Assembly: GCF_005519465.1 (NCBI RefSeq)
Contig: NZ_CP027858.1
Span: 5,084,001 to 5,148,000, forward strand
DNA length: 64,000 bases
Direction of reading: 5' to 3'
Source of the DNA: Streptomyces clavuligerus
Lineage (GTDB): Bacteria; Actinomycetota; Actinomycetes; Streptomycetales; Streptomycetaceae
The notes beneath the pieces were generated by a model, which saw nothing but the letters and a program-made list of their open reading frames with translations, searched no databases and had not been told where the DNA came from. The position numbers and the translations under genes are program-made. This document shows, in pieces, positions 1 through 9,141 of the stretch; the first letter of the stretch is position 1; every line of letters starts with the position of its first letter.

Positions 1-83
1 GCGGTAATGGATGCAGGGCCCGTACTGTGGGTCTTGTTGAAGAGCTGGAGCCGGAGTCCGTCAGAAGGGGGCGCGCGAAGCCC

Positions 84-881
84 ATGAGCGGTGTCATGAA
101 GCGTATGGGGATGATCTTCCGCGCGAAGGCCAACAAGGCCCTGGACCGGGCCGAGGACCCGCGCGAGACTCTCGATTACTCGTACCAGAAGCAGCTGGAG
201 CTGCTCCAGAAGGTCCGCAGGGGCGTCGCCGACGTGGCCACCTCCCGCAAGCGGCTGGAGCTCCAGCTCAACCAGCTCCAGGGCCAGTCCGCCAAGCTGG
301 AGGACCAGGGCCGCAAGGCGCTGGCGCTCGGCCGCGAGGACCTGGCGCGGGAGGCGCTGTCCCGCAGGGCCGCGCTCCAGCAGCAGGTCAGCGATCTGGA
401 GACGCAGCACCAGACCCTCCAGGGCGAGGAGGAGAAGCTCACGCTCGCCGCCCAGCGCCTCCAGGCCAAGGTCGACGCCTTCCGGACGAAGAAGGAGACG
501 ATCAAGGCCACCTACACCGCCGCCCAGGCGCAGACCCGGATCGGCGAGGCGTTCTCCGGGATCTCGGAGGAGATGGGCGATGTGGGCCTGGCGATCCAGC
601 GGGCCGAGGACAAGACCGCCCAGCTCCAGGCGCGGGCGGGCGCCATCGACGAGCTGCTGGCCTCCGGCGCGCTCGACGACCCGTCGGGGATGGCGAAGGA
701 CGACATCGCGGCCGAGCTGGACCGGATCTCCGGCGGCACGGACGTCGAGCTGGAGCTCCAGCGGATGAAGGCCGAGCTGGCGGGCGGCAGCGGCGCGAGC
801 CAGCAGGCCATCGAGGGCGGCACCGAGCAGGACGCCGCCCACCGGCAGCAGACGGGTCGGCCCAACTTCGACAAGCAGTGA
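84..881 (+). CDS. pspA: PspA/IM30 family phage-shock protein
   Basis: 265-residue soluble, almost entirely helical protein of the PspA/IM30/Vipp1 family, which binds and stabilises stressed membranes from the cytoplasmic side. The N-terminus carries a basic, membrane-surface type segment, followed by the family signature ALDRAEDPRE at residues 19-28 and long heptad-like stretches rich in Q, L, E and A (coiled coil, about residues 30-170). The length is near the usual 220-270. I chose ATG 84; GTG 27 is an alternative that adds 19 unconserved residues. A -10-like TACTGT lies at 23-28, so 84 leaves a short leader. The PspA-associated gene follows on the same strand after 193 bases, as usual in actinobacteria. 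Confidence 0.93.
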   Translation: MSGVMKRMGMIFRAKANKALDRAEDPRETLDYSYQKQLELLQKVRRGVADVATSRKRLELQLNQLQGQSAKLEDQGRKALALGREDLAREALSRRAALQQQVSDLETQHQTLQGEEEKLTLAAQRLQAKVDAFRTKKETIKATYTAAQAQTRIGEAFSGISEEMGDVGLAIQRAEDKTAQLQARAGAIDELLASGALDDPSGMAKDDIAAELDRISGGTDVELELQRMKAELAGGSGASQQAIEGGTEQDAAHRQQTGRPNFDKQ

Positions 882-1074
882 CCCGCTGACCCACCCGCCG
901 GGACCGGCCCGCCACCGGGCCGGAAGCGGCAACCGGGAACGGAAACCGGGACCGGCCCCGTCACCGGGCCAGAAGTGGAAGCGGAATCGGACCGGGCGCA
1001 GGGGCCCGGACCGGGAGCGAGACCGACGGACAGGCGCCCACCCGGCGCCGCCGTCCGAGCGACAGGGGCTCGTC

Positions 1075-1362
1075 ATGATCGTACGGATCATGGGGGAGGG
1101 ACAGGTGAAGCTGGCGGACAGCCACTTCGCCGAATTGAACAGGCTCGACGACGAGCTGCTGGCCGAGCTGGAGCAGGGCGACGAACCGGGGTTCCGGCGG
1201 ACCCTCGCCGCGCTCCTCGCCCGGGTCCGCGAGGTCGGTGAGCCGCTGCCGGACGACGTACTGGAGCCGTCCGAGCTGATTCTCCCCGGGCCGGACGCGA
1301 CCCTGGCGGAGGTCAAGGCGATGCTGGGTGACGAGGGGCTGATCCCGGGCCTGCCCGGCTGA
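1075..1362 (+). CDS. pspAA: PspA-associated protein PspAA
   Basis: 95-residue acidic protein beginning MIVRIMGEGQ, characteristic of the PspAA family found directly downstream of pspA in actinobacteria. No membrane segment or signal peptide. It probably works with PspA in envelope stress; its biochemical role is not known to me. AGGGG at 1064-1068 serves as ribosome site. The 193-base gap from pspA contains two diverged copies of a CCGGGA-rich block (about 900-930 and 949-975) and no better gene. Confidence 0.85.
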   Translation: MIVRIMGEGQVKLADSHFAELNRLDDELLAELEQGDEPGFRRTLAALLARVREVGEPLPDDVLEPSELILPGPDATLAEVKAMLGDEGLIPGLPG

Positions 1363-1490
1363 CCGCCCGCCCCATGGGCCCCGGGAGCGCCCCGGGCCTC
1401 CCTGCCCACCGCGTCCCGCCCGGGCCCCGGGCCGTCCCGGTGTGCCCGCACCGTCGCCCCGCCCGGCTCCACGCCGTAACGTCTTCCGTC

Positions 1491-2735
1491 GTGAATCGCT
1501 TCGCCCGCGGCTTCGCCCGCACCCGGTGCTGGTTCGGCGCCCGCCCGCTCGCCTTCGACGGCGTGCTCGCCGTCCTCTCCCTGGCCGCCATGGTCGTCGG
1601 CTCCTTCGCCGTCAACGGGGTGCACGGACCCGAGTTCGGGACCCGCACCCCCGCCGCGCGCAGTGTGGTGCTCATGGTCCTGGTCGCCGCCGCGCTGCTG
1701 TACCGGCGCAGCCACCCCCGCGGCGTCCTCGTCTTCACCAGCCTGCTGTCGGTGATCGAGCTGGGCTTCGGCGACCCCTCGGCTCCGGTCGCGATGTCCG
1801 CCGTGATCGCCCTCTACACCGTCGCCTCGCGCACCGACCGCCCCACCACCTGGCGGGTCGGCCTGATCACCATGGCCGGGCTCACCGGCACCGCCATGTT
1901 CTTCGGCTCCACCCCCTGGTACACGCAGGAGAACATCGCCATATTCGCCTGGACCGGGATGGCCTCGGCCGCGGGGGACGCCGTCCGCAGCCGCCGGGAC
2001 TTCGTCGACGCCATCAGGGAACGCGCCGAACGGGCCGAGCGCACCCGGGAGGAGGAGGCCCGCCGCCGGGTCGCCGAGGAGCGGCTGCGGATCGCCCGCG
2101 ATCTCCACGATGTCGTCGCCCACCACATCGCGCTCGTCAACGTGCAGGCCGGAGTCGCCGCCCATGTCATGGACCGGCGCCCCGACCAGGCGAAGGAAGC
2201 CCTGGCCCATGTCCGGGAGGCCAGCCGCTCCGCGCTCAACGAACTGCGCGCCACCGTCGGGCTGCTGCGCCAGTCCGGCGACCCCGAGGCCCCCACCGAG
2301 CCCGCCCCCGGCCTCGCCGTCCTCGACGACCTCGTCACCACCTTCCGGCAGGCGGGGCTCCCCGTCGAGGTGGCCCGCGCCGACGAGGGCGCCGCCCCGC
2401 CGTCCGCCGTCGACCTCGCCGCCTACCGGATCATCCAGGAGGCCCTGACCAACGTCCGCAAACACGCCGGTGACCAGGCCCGCGCCGAGGTCAGCGTGGT
2501 CCGCGTGGGACTGACCCTGGAGGTCACCGTCCTGGACGACGGACCCTCCGGCCGCGTCCCGGCACCGGCCGGGCCCCGGGACCCCGACGCCCCCGAGGGC
2601 GGCCACGGCCTCATCGGCATGCGGGAACGGGTCGCCGCCCTCGGCGGGCGGCTCAGCGCCGGACCCCGGTACGGAGGCGGTTTCCGGGTGCAGGCGATAC
2701 TGCCCCTCACGGCACGTACGGGGGAGGACATATGA
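1491..2735 (+). CDS. Sensor histidine kinase, DesK/NarX type
   Basis: 414-residue membrane sensor kinase. The N-terminal 150 residues hold about four hydrophobic segments; then comes a charged coiled linker, the HisKA_3 motif RDLHDVVAHH with phospho-acceptor His206, the N box (IIQEALTNVRKH) and the G box (GHGLIGMRERVAALGG) of the HATPase domain. Start chosen at GTG 1491 because the upstream in-frame residues are arginine/proline-rich and unconserved. It overlaps the response-regulator gene by four bases (ATGA), so the two are a co-translated pair. The signal is unknown; the position between pspA and an RND transporter suggests an envelope or drug cue (inference). Confidence 0.93.
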   Translation: MNRFARGFARTRCWFGARPLAFDGVLAVLSLAAMVVGSFAVNGVHGPEFGTRTPAARSVVLMVLVAAALLYRRSHPRGVLVFTSLLSVIELGFGDPSAPVAMSAVIALYTVASRTDRPTTWRVGLITMAGLTGTAMFFGSTPWYTQENIAIFAWTGMASAAGDAVRSRRDFVDAIRERAERAERTREEEARRRVAEERLRIARDLHDVVAHHIALVNVQAGVAAHVMDRRPDQAKEALAHVREASRSALNELRATVGLLRQSGDPEAPTEPAPGLAVLDDLVTTFRQAGLPVEVARADEGAAPPSAVDLAAYRIIQEALTNVRKHAGDQARAEVSVVRVGLTLEVTVLDDGPSGRVPAPAGPRDPDAPEGGHGLIGMRERVAALGGRLSAGPRYGGGFRVQAILPLTARTGEDI

Positions 2736-3418
2736 CGATCAGGGTGCTGCTCGCCGACGACCAGACACTGCTGCGCAGCGCGTTCCGCATCCTGGTGGAC
2801 TCCGAACCCGACATGGAGGTGGTCGGGGAGGCCGCCGACGGGGCCCAGGCCGTCACCCTCACCCGTTCCGAACGCGCCGACGTGGTCCTCATGGACATCC
2901 GGATGCCCGGCACGGACGGACTCGCCGCCACCCGCACCATCACCGCCGACCCCGCGCTCGCCGCCGTGCGCGTGATCATGCTGACCACCTTCGAGGTCGA
3001 CGAGTACGTGGTCGGGGCGCTGCGCGCCGGGGCCTCCGGCTTCCTCGGCAAGGGCGCCGAACCGGAGGAGCTGCTGAACGCCATCCGGATCGTCGCCGCG
3101 GGCGAGGCCCTGCTCTCCCCGACCGCCACCAAGGGCCTGATCGCCCGATTCCTCGCCCAGGGCGGCGACGGCGCCGACGAGCAGCGGGCCGCCGCCTACG
3201 GCGAGCGGCTGAACGCGCTCACCGGGCGGGAGCGCGAGGTCCTCGTCCTGGTCGCGGGCGGTCTCTCCAACGACGAGATCGGCGAGCGCCTCGATGTCAG
3301 CCCGCTCACCGTCAAGACCCATGTGAACCGCGCGATGGCCAAACTGGGTGCCCGCGACCGCGCCCAGCTCGTCGTCACCGCCTATGAGTCGGGCCTGGTG
3401 CGACCCCGCGCGGAGTGA
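2732..3418 (+). CDS. LuxR/NarL-family response regulator
   Basis: 228 residues. N-terminal receiver with acidic pocket DD (9-10), phospho-acceptor Asp55 in VVLMDIRMPG and downstream Lys in FLGKGAE. C-terminal LuxR-type helix-turn-helix beginning LTGREREVLVLVAGG and containing VSPLTVKTHVNRAMAKL. Cognate partner of the overlapping kinase gene. The RND transporter starts 178 bases downstream on the same strand and may be its target. Confidence 0.95.
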   Translation: MTIRVLLADDQTLLRSAFRILVDSEPDMEVVGEAADGAQAVTLTRSERADVVLMDIRMPGTDGLAATRTITADPALAAVRVIMLTTFEVDEYVVGALRAGASGFLGKGAEPEELLNAIRIVAAGEALLSPTATKGLIARFLAQGGDGADEQRAAAYGERLNALTGREREVLVLVAGGLSNDEIGERLDVSPLTVKTHVNRAMAKLGARDRAQLVVTAYESGLVRPRAE

Positions 3419-3596
3419 CCTCTCCACCGGCCCGGTACGCCCCGGGTGGGCGCCGTACCGCGTGATGTACTCCAGACGCGGTATGGACCGCGTAAGGAAA
3501 CGAGACCTGGGGGCGACGGGCTTCCTCTTCGGATGGCTGATCGTATAGGCGGGCACCGTACCCGCCCTGCCGCACAAGCCACAGAAGAGAGAACCC
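3419..3596 (+). promoter_or_regulatory. 178-base leader ahead of the RND gene with a hairpin
   Basis: No convincing gene. It holds a small hairpin (GGCGGG at 3548-3553 against CCCGCC at 3561-3566) and several copies of CCGCGT/ACGCGG near 3459-3496 that could form alternative pairs. AAGAGAG lies just before the RND start. The hairpin could be a weak terminator for the two-component operon or part of a leader for the transporter; I cannot tell which. Confidence 0.3.
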
Positions 3597-6500
3597 ATGT
3601 CCTGGCTGTCGAAGTTCAGCCTGTTACACAGAACGCTCGTCGGGCTGATGTCGATCGTGGCGATCGTCTTCGGCGCGATCGCGATACCCCAGCTCAAACA
3701 GCAGCTCCTGCCCTCCATCGAGCTGCCCGTCGTCTCGATCGTCGCCCCGTACGAGGGCGCCTCCCCCGAGGTGGTCGAGAAGCAGGTCGTCGAACCCCTC
3801 GAAAGCAGCCTGGAAGCCGTCGACGGCCTCAAGAGCGTCACCGCCACGGCGAGCGAGGGCAACGCCGTGATCATGGCCGGTTTCGACTATGGGAACGTCA
3901 GCACCAAACAGCTCGTCGCCGATGTGCAGCAGGCCGTGAACCGGGCCCGCGCCCAGCTCCCCGACACCGTCGACCCGCAGGTCTTCGCGGGCTCCACGGA
4001 CGACATCCCGACCGTCGTCCTCGCCGCCTCCTCGGACCAGGACCCGCAGACCCTCGCCGACCGGCTGGAACGCGTGGTCGTCCCCGTCCTGGAGGACATC
4101 GACGGCGTCGGCCGGGTCACCATCGACGGGGAACGCGAACTCCAGGTCTCCGTCACCCCCGACGGGACCCGGCTCGCCCGCGCCGGACTCACCACCGCGG
4201 CCCTCGCCGAGGCGCTGCGCGCGGGCGGCGCCACCGTCCCCGCCGGAGGCTTCAGCGAGGACGGCAGGAACCGCACCGTCCAGGTCGGCGGCGGCTGGAC
4301 GGAGCTGCGGCAGATCGAGGAGCTGCGGATCGCCCCCGCACCGCCCGCCAAGGGCGGCCCGGTACGCCTCGGCGACATCGCCACCGTGCGGCAGGAGCCC
4401 GCCCCCGCGGTCGCCCTCACCCGCACCAACGGCAGGGCCAGCCTCGCTCTCCTCGTCACCATGGACAACAACGGCAGCGCCGTCGCCATCTCCGACGCCG
4501 TCGCGGAGGAACTGCCCTCCCTCCGCCGGGACCTGGGCGCGGGCGCCGAGCTGTCCGTCGTCTCCGACCAGGGGCCCGCCGTCTCGAAGGCGATCTCCGG
4601 ACTGACCACCGAGGGCGGCCTCGGCCTGCTCTTCGCCGTGGTCGTGATCCTCGTCTTCCTGGTCTCGCTCCGCTCCACCCTGGTCACCGCGGTCTCCATC
4701 CCCCTCTCGATCGTCCTCGCGCTGATCGTGCTGTGGACCCGCGACCTCTCGCTCAACATGCTCACCCTGGGCGCGCTGACCATCGCGATCGGACGGGTCG
4801 TCGACGACTCGATCGTGGTCCTGGAGAACATCAAGCGCCATCTCGGCTACGGCGAGGAACGGCAGAGCGCCATCGTCACCGCCGTGAAGGAGGTCGCCGG
4901 AGCGGTCACCGCGTCCACCCTCACCACCGTCGCCGTCTTCCTCCCGATCGGACTGGTCGGCGGCATCGTCGGCGAGCTGTTCGGAGGCTTCTCGCTCACC
5001 GTCACCGCCGCGCTGCTCGCCTCCCTGCTGGTGTCGCTGACCGTGGTGCCGGTGCTGTCGTTCTGGTTCCTGCGCGCCCCCAAGGACGTCCGGGGCAAGG
5101 ACCCGGAGGAGGCCCGCCGGATCGCGGAGGAGAAGGAGGGCCGCAGCAGGCTCCAGCGCGGCTACATCCCGGTGCTGCGCTTCGCGACCCGCCGCCGGGT
5201 CACCAGTCTGCTGATCGCCTTCGCGATCCTGATCGGCACCTTCGGCCTCGGCGGGCTGCTGCGGACGAACTTCTTCGACCCCGGCGAGCAGGAGGTGATG
5301 TCGATCAGGCAGCAGCTCCCGCCGGGCACCGGCCTCGACGCCTCCGACGCCGCCGCCCGGAAGGTCGAGAAGGTCCTCGACGGCATCGACGAGATCGAGA
5401 CCTACCAGGTCACCGTCGGCTCCTCCGGTCTGATGGCCGCCTTCGGCGCGAGCACGGGCACCAACCGGGCCTCGTACCAGATGACGCTCAAGGACGCCGG
5501 GGAGTACGAGCGGGTCCGCGACCGGATCGAGGACGGGCTGACGAAGCTCGACGGCATCGGCGACACCACCGTCTCGATGGGCGACGGCCTCGCCAACCAG
5601 GATCTGAAGGTCGTGGTGAAGGCCGCCGACCCCGCCACCCTGGAGCGGGCGACCGAAGCGGTGCGCCAGGAGGTCGCCGGGCTCGACGACGTCGACGACG
5701 TGGAGAGCGACCTCGCGCAGAGCGTCCCCCGGATCGCGGTCCGCGGCACCGCCCGCGCCGCCGGGGCCGGATTCACGGAGGCCACCCTCGGTATGGCGGT
5801 CGCCCAGGCCGTCCGGGGCACCCCCTCCGGCAAGGCGGTCCTCGACGACACCGAACGCGATGTCGTGATCACCTCGGCGAAGCCCGCCCGCACCCTCCAG
5901 GAGCTGCGGAACCTGCGGATCGGACCGGCGCGGCTCAGCGACATCGCCACCGTGGAGCTGAAGCCCGGACCGGTCTCCCGGACCCGGATCGACGGCTCCC
6001 GCGCCGCCACCGTCACCGCCCGGCCCACCGGGGACAACACCGGCGCCGTCAGCAGCAGGCTCCAGTCCGCGATCGCCTCCCTGGACCTGCCCAAGGGCGC
6101 CGAGGCGTCCATCGGCGGGGTCTCCGAGGACCAGGAGGAGGCGTTCACCGCGCTCGGCATCGCGATGCTGGCGGCGATCGCGATCGTCTTCATGCTGCTC
6201 GTCGCGGCCTTCCGCTCCCTGGTCCAGCCGCTGATCCTGCTGGTCTCCATCCCCTTCGCCGCGACCGGCGCGATCGGGGGCCTGCTGGTCACCGACACCG
6301 CGCTGGGCGTCCCCGCGCTGATCGGCATGCTGATGCTGATCGGCATCGTGGTCACCAACGCGATCGTGCTGATCGACCTGATCAACCAGTATCGGGCCCA
6401 GGGGCACGGCGTGGTCGACGCCGTGATCGAGGGCGGTCGGCACCGGCTGCGCCCGATTCTCATGACCGCGCTGGCGACGATCTTCGCCCTGCTGCCGATG

Positions 6501-6737
6501 GCCCTCGGCGTCACCGGCGAGGGCGGCTTCATCGCCAAACCGCTCGCGGTCGTCGTGATCGGCGGTCTGCTCACCTCCACGCTGCTCACCCTGCTGCTCG
6601 TGCCGACGCTGTACGCGATGGTCGAGCTGCGCAAGGAGCGGCGCGCCGCGAGGAAGGCGGCGAAGCGGGCCGCCGGGGAGGCGCCCGGGGAGACGCCGGA
6701 GAGGGTTTCCGGGGAAGCCGGGCCCGCCGGAGCCTGA
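3597..6737 (+). CDS. RND efflux permease, AcrB/HAE1-like
   Basis: 1046 residues, the normal length for an AcrB-type permease. Architecture seen: TM1 at about 12-30, a large extracytoplasmic domain, a block of five hydrophobic segments from about 340 containing the TM4 motif GRVVDDSIVVLENIKR (paired acidic residues of the proton relay), a second extracytoplasmic domain, and a second TM block containing IGIVVTNAIVLIDLINQ. No membrane-fusion or outer-membrane partner is adjacent, as expected in a monoderm. Codon 10 is TTA (3624-3626), which is rare in high-GC actinobacteria and read by the bldA tRNA in Streptomyces, so expression may be development-linked. It probably exports lipids or drugs; the substrate is unknown. 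Confidence 0.93.
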   Translation: MSWLSKFSLLHRTLVGLMSIVAIVFGAIAIPQLKQQLLPSIELPVVSIVAPYEGASPEVVEKQVVEPLESSLEAVDGLKSVTATASEGNAVIMAGFDYGNVSTKQLVADVQQAVNRARAQLPDTVDPQVFAGSTDDIPTVVLAASSDQDPQTLADRLERVVVPVLEDIDGVGRVTIDGERELQVSVTPDGTRLARAGLTTAALAEALRAGGATVPAGGFSEDGRNRTVQVGGGWTELRQIEELRIAPAPPAKGGPVRLGDIATVRQEPAPAVALTRTNGRASLALLVTMDNNGSAVAISDAVAEELPSLRRDLGAGAELSVVSDQGPAVSKAISGLTTEGGLGLLFAVVVILVFLVSLRSTLVTAVSIPLSIVLALIVLWTRDLSLNMLTLGALTIAIGRVVDDSIVVLENIKRHLGYGEERQSAIVTAVKEVAGAVTASTLTTVAVFLPIGLVGGIVGELFGGFSLTVTAALLASLLVSLTVVPVLSFWFLRAPKDVRGKDPEEARRIAEEKEGRSRLQRGYIPVLRFATRRRVTSLLIAFAILIGTFGLGGLLRTNFFDPGEQEVMSIRQQLPPGTGLDASDAAARKVEKVLDGIDEIETYQVTVGSSGLMAAFGASTGTNRASYQMTLKDAGEYERVRDRIEDGLTKLDGIGDTTVSMGDGLANQDLKVVVKAADPATLERATEAVRQEVAGLDDVDDVESDLAQSVPRIAVRGTARAAGAGFTEATLGMAVAQAVRGTPSGKAVLDDTERDVVITSAKPARTLQELRNLRIGPARLSDIATVELKPGPVSRTRIDGSRAATVTARPTGDNTGAVSSRLQSAIASLDLPKGAEASIGGVSEDQEEAFTALGIAMLAAIAIVFMLLVAAFRSLVQPLILLVSIPFAATGAIGGLLVTDTALGVPALIGMLMLIGIVVTNAIVLIDLINQYRAQGHGVVDAVIEGGRHRLRPILMTALATIFALLPMALGVTGEGGFIAKPLAVVVIGGLLTSTLLTLLLVPTLYAMVELRKERRAARKAAKRAAGEAPGETPERVSGEAGPAGA

Positions 6738-6911
6738 CCCCCGGACCCCAGTACCGGGCCCGCCGGGCCCGAGGCGTCCGCCCCGGCCTCGGACCCGCCC
6801 GGCCCGAGGCATCCGCCCCGGTACCGCGGGCTTCCCCCGGTACCGGGCATCCCCGGCCCGGCCCCGTGTGTACGGGCCCGGGCCGGGGGCCCTTTCCGCC
6901 ACGATGGGCCC

Positions 6912-7604
6912 ATGACGACTTTCGCCCTGATCCCCGGCGCCGACGGCCGCGCCCGGTACTGGCACCGGGTGGTGCCCGAGCTGACGGCCCGGGGCCATCG
7001 CGCCGTCACCATGGATCTGCCCGAGGACCCGCACGCGGGCCTGGGGGCGTACGCGGAACTGGTCGTCGGAGCCGTCGGCAGCCCCCCGTACCCCGGCGGT
7101 CTTGTCCTGGTGGCCCAGTCGCTGGCCGGGTTCTTCGCCCCGCTGGTCGCGGAGCTGCTGCCGGTGGACGGGATCGTCCTCGTCAACGCGATGGTGCCGG
7201 AGCCCGGGGAGACAGCGGGGGAGTGGTGGGACGACACCGGTCAGCCCGCCGCCCGCCGGGCCTTCGCCGTGGCGCAGGGACGGGACCCGGACGCGCCCTT
7301 CGACCTCCGGACGGACTTCTTCCACGATGTGCCCGAGGAGATCACGGCCGAGGCCCTGGCCGCCCCGGCGAGCGGCCCGTCGGACGCCCTGTTCGCGGAC
7401 CCCTGGCCGCTGCTCTCCTGGCCGGACGTCCCCACCCGCTTCCTCCAGGGGCGCGAGGACCGGTTCTTCCCGCTTGCCTTCCAGCGCCGGGTGGTCCGGG
7501 ACCGGCTGGGCCTCGCGGTGGAGGAGATCCCCGGCGGCCATCTGCCCGCCCTGAGCCGTCCCGTGGAGCTGGCGGACCGCCTCTGCGCACCGCGCACGGC
7601 CTAG
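6912..7604 (+). CDS. Alpha/beta hydrolase, EstC/salicylate-esterase-like
   Basis: 230-residue soluble alpha/beta-hydrolase. It opens with FALIPGADGRARYW, places the nucleophile in AQSLAG (Ser70, an elbow with Ala in the first position), then has the likely acid in GREDRFFP and the histidine in GGHLPALSRP. This order matches short esterase-like members related to plant hydroxynitrile lyases and salicylate esterases. No signal peptide. The substrate cannot be read from the sequence. It converges on nadA across a strong hairpin. Confidence 0.8.
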   Translation: MTTFALIPGADGRARYWHRVVPELTARGHRAVTMDLPEDPHAGLGAYAELVVGAVGSPPYPGGLVLVAQSLAGFFAPLVAELLPVDGIVLVNAMVPEPGETAGEWWDDTGQPAARRAFAVAQGRDPDAPFDLRTDFFHDVPEEITAEALAAPASGPSDALFADPWPLLSWPDVPTRFLQGREDRFFPLAFQRRVVRDRLGLAVEEIPGGHLPALSRPVELADRLCAPRTA

Positions 7605-7613
7605 GGAGACCGC

Positions 7614-7653
7614 CCGCGGGTCGGCAGAGGGGCGCCCCTCTGCCGACCCGCGG
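7614..7653. terminator. Bidirectional terminator between hydrolase and nadA
   Basis: Perfect 19-bp inverted repeat (7614-7632 and 7635-7653), very G+C rich, lying between two convergent genes. The two-base centre means the top pairs open to form the loop. No U tract, which is usual for streptomycete terminators. Confidence 0.8.
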
Positions 7654-7668
7654 CGGCAGCGGCGCGCG

Positions 7669-8853
7669 CTACGGCAGCGCGAGCATCCGCTCCAGCGCCA
7701 GCTTGGCGAAGCTCTCCGTCTCCGGGTCCACCTGGATACGGTTGACCAGCGCGCCGTCGGCCAGCGACTCCAGCGTCCAGACGAGGTGCGGCAGGTCGAT
7801 CCGGTTCATCGTGGAGCAGAAGCAGACCGTCCGGTCGAGGAAGACGATCTCCTTGTCCGGGTGGGCGTTCGCCAGTCGGCGCACCAGGTTCAGCTCGGTG
7901 CCGATGGCCCACGTGGAGCCCGCGGGCGCCGCGTCCAGCGCCTTGATGATGTACTCCGTCGAACCCACCTGGTCCGCCGCCGCCACGACCTCGTGCTTGC
8001 ACTCGGGGTGCACCAGCACCTGGACACCGGGAATCCGGGCCCGTACATCGTTCACGGAGTCCAGCGAGAAGCGGCCGTGCACCGAGCAGTGCCCGCGCCA
8101 CAGGATCATCTTCGCCGCGCGGAGCTGCTCCACGGTGAGCCCGCCGCCCGGCTTGTGGGGGTTGTAGACCACGCAGTCGTCGAGGGACATCCCCAGGTCC
8201 CGGACGGCGGTGTTGCGCCCGAGGTGCTGATCGGGCAGGAAGAGCACTTTCTGGCCCTGCTCGAACGCCCAGTCCAGCGCCCGCTTCGCATTGGAGGAGG
8301 TGCAGATCGTGCCGCCGTGCTTGCCGGTGAACGCCTTGATGTCGGCCGAGGAGTTCATGTACGAGACGGGCACGACCTGCTCGGCTATGCCCGCGTCGGT
8401 CAGCACGTCCCAGCACTCCGCCACCTGCTCGGCGGTGGCCATGTCGGCCATGGAGCAGCCCGCGGCGAGGTCCGGCAGCACGACCTTCTGGTCGTCGGAG
8501 GTCAGGATGTCCGCGGACTCGGCCATGAAGTGCACGCCGCAGAAGACGATGTACTCGGCCTGCGGCCGGGCGGCGGCGTCCCGCGCCAGCTTGAAGGAGT
8601 CGCCGGTGACATCGGCGAACTGGATGACCTCGTCACGCTGGTAGTGGTGGCCGAGGATGAAGACCTTCTCCCCCAGCCTCTCCTTCGCCGCACGGGCGCG
8701 CGCCACCAGGTCCGGATCGGACGGGGAGGGCAGATCGCCGGGACACTCCACTCCGCGCTCACTGCGGGGGTCGGCCTCCCGGCCGAGCAGCAGCAGGGCC
8801 AGCGGGGTCGGCTGGACGTCCAGCGGCTCCGTACGGGGCTGGGCGGCGGTCAC
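7669..8853 (-). CDS. nadA: Quinolinate synthase
   Basis: 394 residues. NadA condenses iminoaspartate with dihydroxyacetone phosphate to quinolinate in de novo NAD synthesis, using a [4Fe-4S] cluster. The three expected cluster cysteines are visible in VFCGVHFMAE, HPECKHEVV and RTVCFCSTMN; other family hallmarks are GHHYQRDEV and the MNSSADIKAF loop. I chose GTG 8853 because AAAGGG lies nine bases before it; TTG 8877 is in frame upstream but has no ribosome site. nadB and nadC are not adjacent. The neighbouring Fe-S carrier gene (erpA type) is a sensible partner. Confidence 0.95.
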   Translation of the reverse strand: MTAAQPRTEPLDVQPTPLALLLLGREADPRSERGVECPGDLPSPSDPDLVARARAAKERLGEKVFILGHHYQRDEVIQFADVTGDSFKLARDAAARPQAEYIVFCGVHFMAESADILTSDDQKVVLPDLAAGCSMADMATAEQVAECWDVLTDAGIAEQVVPVSYMNSSADIKAFTGKHGGTICTSSNAKRALDWAFEQGQKVLFLPDQHLGRNTAVRDLGMSLDDCVVYNPHKPGGGLTVEQLRAAKMILWRGHCSVHGRFSLDSVNDVRARIPGVQVLVHPECKHEVVAAADQVGSTEYIIKALDAAPAGSTWAIGTELNLVRRLANAHPDKEIVFLDRTVCFCSTMNRIDLPHLVWTLESLADGALVNRIQVDPETESFAKLALERMLALP

Positions 8854-8903
8854 CACACCACACCCTTTCTCTTGCAACTCTTGCGACGCAGACTTTTCGT
8901 CTA

Positions 8904-8966
8904 TTTGACGCTATTATCATAACGGCTTCACGTCACTTTGACGATGGCCATAGCGTCGATGTGACG
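8904..8966 (-). promoter_or_regulatory. nadA upstream region with TGACG dyads
   Basis: Upstream of nadA, the minus strand carries a plausible -10 (TATGAT, complement of 8916-8921). Around it lie an exact inverted repeat, GACGCTAT at 8907-8914 with ATAGCGTC at 8950-8957, a small dyad CGTCA-CTT-TGACG at 8931-8943, and direct TTTGACG repeats at 8904-8910 and 8937-8943. This looks like operator DNA for a regulator of NAD synthesis. I cannot assign it to a known repressor. Confidence 0.45.
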
Positions 8967-9141
8967 CATCCCCGCCCGCCCGGTCGTGTCCCGCCGACCG
9001 GGCGGTGTGCGAGCATGAAGAGGAAAGAACGCCACGGCCCGGAATGAAACCGCGGCGACACTGGTTGCACGGGTCGGCAAGCAGTCTCCGTACCTCCCCC
9101 TGCCTCTGGTGGGGAGACCCATCCCGGGAGTGATGAAGCAG

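Noticed and set aside
3446..8167. A 1573-codon open frame on the plus strand and other giant open frames (for example 3624-7541 minus, 26194-30237 minus, 38979-43178 minus).
   Set aside because: They run opposite or out of phase to clear, homologous genes and read as Arg/Pro/Gly-rich or Asp/Glu/His-rich strings, the usual shadow of very high third-position G+C.
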